From Neurospora tetraspora (taxonomy: Eukaryota; Ascomycota; Sordariomycetes; Sordariales; Sordariaceae): a DNA stretch of 64,000 nt. Positions 58,401-64,000 of this stretch are shown here, piece after piece. The number at the start of each line of letters is the position of its first letter. Position 1 is the stretch's first letter. The stretch covers positions 868,001-932,000 of the forward strand of contig NW_026944384.1 of assembly GCF_033439725.1 (NCBI RefSeq), given 5' to 3'. The notes under the pieces were generated by a model. That model was not told where the DNA came from. It worked only from the letters and a program-made list of their open reading frames with translations, and made no database searches. A program made the translations under genes and the position numbers.

Positions 58401-60795
58401 ACTCGTTACCATTCTTATTAATTTAAAGGGTTATTAAACAGATACAATTTCGGACTGAGGCTTGTAAAATTAAGAGAAAACCAATGAAGATTCTAAGCTA
58501 TTATACGAGCCTTTAAGTCTTACCTTCGTAGCGAGACATTAGATTTAAGATTTTAGTTCACGTGCGAGTAGAGTTTTCTCCACGTGCGAGTAGAGTTTTC
58601 TCCACGTGCGAGTAGAGTTTTCTCCACGTACGAGTAGAGTTTCTCTTAAAATTACTAGCGAGGAGTTTACCGACTTATTTAATAAGATAAACGAACCCGT
58701 TAATTAACCTTCGGAAATATTTAAATTATTCTATATCGAAGGCTATACGTTATTAAATAATATTAATAACGGTAATATTAAACTTTTCCTATTAAATTGT
58801 TTCGATTAAAATTAGGAGGATTATTAAAGGAATTAAAAAAATTCATAAAATAAGAATAATTAATCATAAGAAGTATTAATTTAATAATTTACTAATAATA
58901 AAATATTTATTAAATATATTATAAATTTATATTCGTCGCTTCTATTTACTCCGCTAATTATATTTTGTACCGGCTATTCTATTAACTAAATTATCGATTA
59001 GTACAATTATTATTAAAAATTATAGGCAACCGCCTTTAACGTTAGTAAATTAGCCTAATTAGTAGTTAAAATAAACGAGAAAATAATTATTAAGACGGAA
59101 ATTAAATAGTTAATTATAAAATATAGTCGTTTTAATAGGGTATATTAATGTAATTTCCTACTAGTATTTATAACATACTACAATCTAGATAATTACGTAT
59201 TTGGCTAATAGTTTAAAGAAGTAGAGGAAACTTATTTTAAAAATTATAAAAATATAAAGATGTAGATCGAGGTAGATAAGGATATCCCCTATTCTAAACG
59301 TAAATAAATCTTCGATTATATATGAGTATATATTTATAAATTTAATAAAAACAAGATATTTAATAAGGTAAAAGCGAGGCTCGTTGTAAGAGGTAATTAA
59401 TAGAAAAAGATAGGAATTAATATGTATGCGTCTATTTTTGTAGATTAATTATTTTATACTATTATTATTCTTATTATTCGTTTTAACTTTAAATTTATTT
59501 AATACGATATAGTTAATATTTTTATAAATGCCTACTTTGATAAGGAGATTTATGTATGTATATTATTAAGGTATTAAATATTTGGGAAGGTTTTTAAATT
59601 TATTAAGGCCTTGTACGGTTTCCGACGAGTTCCTTTATTGTAGTAATAAGAATTGAACGGGGTATTTAAATCGATAGGATTTAAAGCGATCCTTGAAGAT
59701 CCGTGTATTATGAAGAAAAATGGTATTTTTATATTGTATTATATTAATAATATTGTCTTTGCGTTTGATAAAAGTAAAATAGAGGAGGTTAAGAAATATA
59801 CGATAAAGTTATAATTATAATATTATTTAATAGGAGGAGATGAATTCTAATAGTTTTTGGATATTAAAATTATATGTAATCGAAACTAAAGAAAAGTTTA
59901 ATTAGTTTAAAAAGTATATATTAATAAGATTATTAAACTATTTAAATCTAATTACTACTTAATTTTAGTACTTATAGGGTATAAGGAGTTAGTTCTTTAT
60001 AAGGGTATTACTAGCTACGTAGAGATACGAACGTATTAAATTAATATAGGTTTTTTATTATATATAATAGTTAATACTCGATTAGATATTACGTTTTCGT
60101 TAAATAGATTAGCTAAATATAATTATAATCCTAATCCTATTTATTTAGCGGCGAGCGAGAAAGTTATATAGTATTTAAAAATAATAAAGATATAGGCATT
60201 CTATTTTGGCGGGAGTGATAGATTTGAGATTGCCTTTAATGCTTCGTTTATTAATAATAAGAGTAACCGTAAGAGTTCCTAGGGATTTAGGATTAAATTA
60301 TATGGTGGTTTGATTTATTAGGGAGTAACTAAATAGACTACGGTTGTTACGTTAATAATAGAAGTAGAGTTATATATAGTTGAGAAGGTGGTTAAGGAGA
60401 CCTTCTTTATAAACTAATTAATATCGGCGTTGAGGGTGAATTTACTAGAGGATCCTATTCCTATTCTATATTATAATAATTAATAAATTATTAGGGTACT
60501 TATAAAGGAGACGCTTACTTGTAGTATAAAGATGAGGTATATAGATATTTATAGATATTGGTTAAGGAGAGAGATTTTCGAGAAAAAGACTTTTGATATC
60601 GAGTACTTAGAGATAAAATTGATGTTAATAAATGGATTGATAAAAGTATTAAGTATTTTAGAATATAGGAGATTTAGGGAATTATTAGGGATAGTTGAGG
60701 TACTATTGCGGGAAGATAGCGAAGGAGGAGATAATCTGGTATTGGGAGAGGTGGATTTCCATAATTTGGATGAAATATTGGGATTGGAGATATGA
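55405..60795 (+). pseudogene. Copia-B gag-pol remnant
   Basis: A gag-like start (MFLSKFIKTKENVAYF) is at 55405. The polyprotein is then recognisable piecewise: RT from about 59330, with the catalytic site at 59740-59751 now Tyr-Ile-Asn-Asn (YYINNIVFAF), and RNase H to the end. The last 264 bp (60532-60795) are still open and read IDIYRYWLRREIFEKK, then KLMLINGLIKVLS, the usual copia RNase H C-terminus with several RIP-type substitutions. Frame is interrupted elsewhere by TAA/TAG. The element at 58173-58645 splits the reading frame SDLKI|TSEEFTDLF, restored if it and one duplication are removed. Confidence 0.85.
58173..58645. mobile_element. 473-bp non-autonomous DNA element in copia-B (hAT-sized duplication)
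   Basis: Flanked by TTAAAATT at 58165-58172 and 58646-58653. Ends are inverted: GAGAAATTATACTCG... against ...CGAGTAGAGTTTCTC. The unit ACTCGCACGTGGAGAAAACT is repeated twice at the left end and four times (inverted) at the right, with a perfect CACGTG in most units. No ORF. An 8-bp duplication fits hAT; 9 bp (CTTAAAATT) would fit Mutator. Its interior keeps more CpA than the copia around it. Confidence 0.82.
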
Positions 60796-60870
60796 AACGA
60801 CGAGAGCAATGTGTAAATAGTTTTACTTTTGACTTTAAAGAGGTAAAAGAGGTTTGTAAGTGAGGGGGTG

Positions 60871-61034
60871 TGTTAGATTTTAGGGTAGTATTCTAGCTAG
60901 ATGTGGGTTAGATACTAGAGTCCCAGCTACCGGATTTAATAGGTCTTGGCAAATATGGGATACCCCTAGAACCCCCATACCAGAGCGCTCGAGTCAGAAC
61001 ACACAGAATCAATCAATCACCAGTAAATCTGACA
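60871..61034 (+). repeat. Copia-B 3' LTR
   Basis: 164 bp; mutated in its first half and clean in the second, the mirror image of the 5' LTR. Confidence 0.95.
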
Positions 61035-61039
61035 CCTTC

Positions 61040-61239
61040 CACTTCTGGAACGGCTCGCTAGCGACCTTTCTCCGTTAGCGGCCAATCCTCCAGAGGAGGC
61101 CTTGGGTCTTTGGGGGGCTCGAGCACTCAACACCCCTGGATCGTTGACGTTACAGCGGCTAAACTCAGCCCGTCATAGCGCAATTGCTCTCCCCTGCACG
61201 TATTTGACATCAATGTCTCTACCACAATTCTCCCTTTGG
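61040..61239. other. Short host segment between copia-B and MITE-2
   Basis: About 200 bp of GC-balanced DNA with no gene seen. A short inverted repeat (CCTCCAGAGGAGG) is near 61088-61100. Confidence 0.5.
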
Positions 61240-61241
61240 TA

Positions 61242-61345
61242 CTTGGGGGTTGTGGTGCGGTTCGGTGGTGGGACCTTTCCTCAACCCCCTACTCATTAAG
61301 TAGGGGGGGGAAAAAATTCTGGGACAGCAAAATATTCATGGGACA
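61242..61345 (+). repeat. MITE-2 left inverted terminal repeat
   Basis: Pairs with 61791-61889 with small indels in the G runs. Confidence 0.9.
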
Positions 61346-61790
61346 TCTGAGCCAGTGCCAAAACACTAAGAAAGCTGTTAGTGCAGCGAAGATCGCGAAC
61401 CAAACAACTACGCCACTATTTTTTAAAATTCTGAGAAAATTCTGAGGAGATAAAGGAGCTTTCAAAAGACTATCTACAAAGTTGCATTGATTTTGGCTAG
61501 GTGTGGAAGGAAAGAATGGGAACAAGGGTTCAAAGTGTACCATATTTTAAAATCTGTTTCGCAAATACACTCATTCAACTTTAATAACCAAATAACACTT
61601 TTTAATACTTTTTGACCTGCCAATTTTTTCCCAGTTGAAATGAGAGCGCAAAAACTGGGAATCCTCTTTCTAATGCAGAAAAGAGTCTATCTGATTTTTG
61701 GTAGAATTTTAGAAAATTTCGGCGTGGTTTTGATGCATTGTATCTATGCTGTACTATCAGATTTCTTAGTGTTTTGCTAGTTGTTCAGAT

Positions 61791-61889
61791 TGTCCCATGA
61801 GTTTTTTGCTGTCCCAGAATTTTTTCCCCCCCTACTTAATGAGTAGGGGTTGAGAAAAGGTCCCACCCAACCGCACCACAACCCCCAAG
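61791..61889 (-). repeat. MITE-2 right inverted terminal repeat
   Basis: Inverted copy of 61242-61345; ends ACCCCCAAG then TA. Confidence 0.9.
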
Positions 61890-61891
61890 TA

Positions 61892-62889
61892 ACCAGTGAT
61901 GTGTCATGTTTCTCCCCTCGGATTTTTGTGATGGGTTCCAGAATGATGGGTGTTTCTAGCCCCGGCAATGCTGAGGCTTGTTTGGACCCAGAAACTGTGA
62001 GTGACGGCGCCATATCACGACGACTATCGAGCATCAGATAATGCGAGAAAGAGGCCCGGGAAATGTGATATGAGAGATAGATCGAGGTCCTAATGTTGCT
62101 CTGCGGCGGGTCGACATGGACCAGACTGAAGCGACCCTACCAGTGTCAACCTGCTGCGGTCTGCGATTTTCCCTTGGGTCCCATGTCTTGGCCAGGAAGG
62201 TGTGCTCCGACCAAACTTGGCCCCTTGCTGTGGGCGAAAAAAAATATCAGATCAAGGGCCGAGATAGCGTAACTCCCCGAGGTAAGTCTCATACGATTCC
62301 ATTGCTTCTTTTAGATAGCCAAGGTAACGCAATCTTTCCTCCCGCGGGACACATCTTGCAAGGCAGCGGTTGTTCCACGGAGGTGTCTTTTTGTGCTTCC
62401 TGGGTTCGTCTGTTTTAATCTCCATTTTACTAGTGGGTTTCCTGTTGTGAAATATGAGAGACGCGGAACACATACCTGATGTGACAAGACCCTTGGAATG
62501 GAATTCGCCTCCTAACACATGGCTTGTCTCATCCATTCCTGCCAACCTGGGTATACAATCATATCACGGGTCGTATCGAAAGCTTCCGCCATGCTGCGTT
62601 GTAGTGATAGCAGAGATTTCACTATCGGACGGTGAAGGCCGGGATAGTTGGTAATCCTTGGGTCAGGGGTAAAGACCTTGCATGGTCCCGAATCCCCGTG
62701 GTGTCTTTCTTCTGACTTCTTATTGGGAACACGCCGTGGGCCAGAAAGGCTGCTTTTGATCCTTTGTGTCACTGTATCTTCCTTACCTAGTCCTGTCTTG
62801 TCCTGCTCTGCCTGTCAGTCTCATTGCATGAGTCCTTTCTGAGTCTTGGTTGCATTCCCATATTCAGTCACTCACATACTGCCATTACC
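61892..62889. other. Intergenic, upstream of the FAD monooxygenase
   Basis: 1 kb without a supported gene; open frames up to 100 codons on both strands lack features. The last 100 bp are CT-rich (TCTTCCTTACCTAGTCCTG), as in many fungal promoters. Confidence 0.5.
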
Positions 62890-64000
62890 ATGCCTGCCCT
62901 CACCCAAGACCAGCCCCTCGATGTGATCATCGTCGGAGCCGGCATCGCAGGGCTGGCTGCCGGAATCTCTCTTCGCCGTGCGGGTCACAAAGTCCGCATA
63001 TTTGAGCGGTCGGAGCTCAACAACGAGGTTGGCGCCGCCATCCATGTGCCTCCGAACGCCAACCGGTCCCTCGTGGCGTGGGGCCTGGATCCTGTGGAGA
63101 ACAAGTTCGTTCCGTCTACTGGCATCGCCATTGGATCCGGGGCCACTCTTCAGCAGTTCGACTTCACTCCACTCGGTGACTGGGTTCCCAAGGTGTTTGG
63201 CGGTCCTCTGTACTTTGCTCACCGAGTCGACTTGCATGAGTCCTTGAAGAAGCTGGCGATGGGGCCAGAGGGTCCGGGGAAGCCTGTCGAGTTGAACTTG
63301 GGTGTGCAGGTGGTCGCTTATGTGAGTAATATCCAAAACGTGGAGATGAAACAGTCGGCCCCTTACGCTCCCGTCCACGCAAGATCATCATGCCGGGCAC
63401 GGTAGTGAGAAGTCACCGAGACACGGGATGGGAGACAGCCTTATGCTAACCATTTCCCCTTATAGAACTCAGAGGAGCCATCCATTACCCTTAGCTCTGG
63501 TATCGTGAAGAAGGCGGACCTTGTCATTGCCGCAGATGGTGTCCATTCCATTGCTGTTGAGGCCATCCTTGGATATGCCAACAAGCCAGAGCCTCAAGCG
63601 CTCTACAATGGATGTTACCGCTTCCTCATCCCGGCTGCTGACCTAGATGCCGACGAGGAGACAGCGTGGTGGAACAAGAATGGCGAGAGGGAGGGTCTTA
63701 TGAGGATCTATACGGCCAGCAAGTTGGGCAACCGCTTCATCTCGTATCCATGCCGTGGTGGTGAGGTCTGGAACTGTGTTGGCATGTTCCACGATGACGA
63801 GTTGATTGGCGCCACCAAGGAAGATTGGCAAACACCTGTCGACAAGTCCCACTTGCTCAAGACGTTTGCCGAGTTCCATCCTTCCCTCCAGGCTGTACTG
63901 AAGTATGCCATTGCTCTTTCTTTTCTCCGATATTTGGTTGCTAATATGGTCTTCCGCAATACAGCAAAGCAGGCGAAGTAAAGCGTTGGCCTCTCCTCTA
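62890..64000 (+). CDS. FAD-dependent monooxygenase (salicylate hydroxylase-like), 3' end missing
   Basis: Exons 62890-63321, 63466-63902 and 63965 to the window end, with introns of 144 bp (GTGAGT, CTAAC branch, TAG) and 62 bp (GTATGC, GCTAAT, CAG). The first in-frame ATG of this ORF is at 62824, but MPAL at 62890 puts the Rossmann strand at the usual distance from the start. Residues about 12-40 read VIIVGAGIAGLAAGISLRRA, then a Glu-ended strand (IFERS): the GxGxxG FAD-binding fold. GAAIHVPPNANR follows, typical of class A flavin monooxygenases acting on aromatics. Exon 2 has ADLVIAADGVHS, the second FAD/NADPH 'DG' motif. Exon 3 reads KAGEVKRWPLL, the conserved segment before the third motif. 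About 301 residues are visible of a usual ~420. It would hydroxylate an aromatic or polyketide-type substrate with NAD(P)H; substrate unknown. Confidence 0.88.
63322..63465 (+). other. Intron 1 of the FAD monooxygenase, 144 bp
   Basis: GTGAGT donor, TGCTAACC branch site, TATAG acceptor. It contains in-frame stops, which supports splicing. Confidence 0.85.
63903..63964 (+). other. Intron 2 of the FAD monooxygenase, 62 bp
   Basis: GTATGC donor, TTGCTAAT branch-like site, ACAG acceptor; restores the conserved KRWPLL segment in exon 3. Confidence 0.85.

Larger units (their letters stand above)
55157..61034 (+). mobile_element. Copia-B: complete Ty1/copia retrotransposon, RIP-degraded
   Basis: 5878 bp with two 164-bp LTRs (55157-55320, 60871-61034) and perfect CCTTC duplications (55152-55156, 61035-61039). 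The LTRs begin TGTCAGATT/TGTTAGATT and end AATCTGATA/AATCTGACA, a 9-bp terminal inverted repeat. A GTGAGGGGG tract precedes the 3' LTR. Gag-, integrase-, RT- and RNase H-like sequences follow in copia order. A 473-bp non-autonomous DNA element is inserted in pol. Confidence 0.95.
61242..61889. mobile_element. MITE-2, TA-flanked non-autonomous DNA element
   Basis: 648 bp, TA at 61240-61241 and 61890-61891. Inverted repeats of about 100 bp (61242-61345 and 61791-61889) begin CTTGGGGGTTGTGGTGCGG. Each contains a hairpin (CCCCTACT...AGTAGGGG), then ATTCTGGGACA and ATGGGACA, the same order of parts as MITE-1, although the outer sequences differ. The interior has no convincing ORF. Confidence 0.92.

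Noticed and set aside
58556-58640. CRISPR-like array of regularly spaced repeats
   Set aside because: Units abut with no unique spacers, the genome is fungal, and inverted copies at the other end show transposon termini.
62116-62545. Frames of 97 and 100 codons upstream of the FAD monooxygenase
   Set aside because: Opposite strands over the same bases with no features; treated as noncoding.

Overview
The window reads as a filamentous ascomycete (Pezizomycotina) chromosome. Protein genes are GC-balanced, have short GT-AG introns (mostly 62-102 bp, one of 308 bp) with CTRAC-like branch sites, and belong to typical mould families: cytochrome P450, seven-helix 'fungal rhodopsin' membrane protein, TRI12-type MFS pump and FAD monooxygenase. 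Between them lie long AT-rich blocks with almost no CpA/TpG, full of stop codons where conserved proteins should read through. That is the mark of repeat-induced point mutation (RIP). By my count, recognisable mobile elements cover about 43.6 kb of the 64 kb.

Layout. 1-458: 5' end of a P450 gene (-). 2480-4763: two-exon gene for an acidic low-complexity protein (+). 5404-5658: small Cys-rich protein (+). 5980-6636: MITE with TA target duplication. 7483-8699: single-pass membrane protein with a probable one-base frameshift (+). 9093-11003: five-exon seven-TM protein (-). 12504-18095: complete RIP-damaged copia element (copia-A) with AAAAC duplications. 18321-47084: a nested stack. A Mutator-like (MULE) DNA transposon with 64-bp inverted repeats is split by gypsy-C (22758-46810, duplication ATTAC). 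Gypsy-C is split by gypsy-B (23561-38889, ATATT), which is split by gypsy-A (29743-38019). Gypsy-C also carries a tRNA-headed SINE-like insertion (42850-43587, 15-bp duplication) and a 139-bp solo-LTR-like insertion (46452-46590, GGTAC). 49034-51130: Fot1/pogo element with TA duplication. 51799-53669: MFS pump (-). 55157-61034: second copia element (copia-B, CCTTC), with a 473-bp non-autonomous element inside it (58173-58645, TTAAAATT). 61242-61889: second MITE. 62890-64000: FAD-dependent monooxygenase, cut by the window end (+).

How it fits together. P450, FAD monooxygenase and TRI12-type pump are classes common in secondary metabolism, but they are far apart and no backbone synthase is visible, so a cluster is only a possibility. 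The strongest story is the order of transposition read from target duplications: MULE, then gypsy-C, gypsy-B, gypsy-A, with short lightly mutated elements (SINE-like, solo LTR, hAT-sized MITE) dropping into the wreckage. Catalytic Asp codons of most reverse transcriptases have become Asn codons, as expected from RIP.

Limits: element boundaries with matching duplications are firm. Internal domain limits in RIP-damaged DNA are approximate. Family names come from visible motifs, without database searches.
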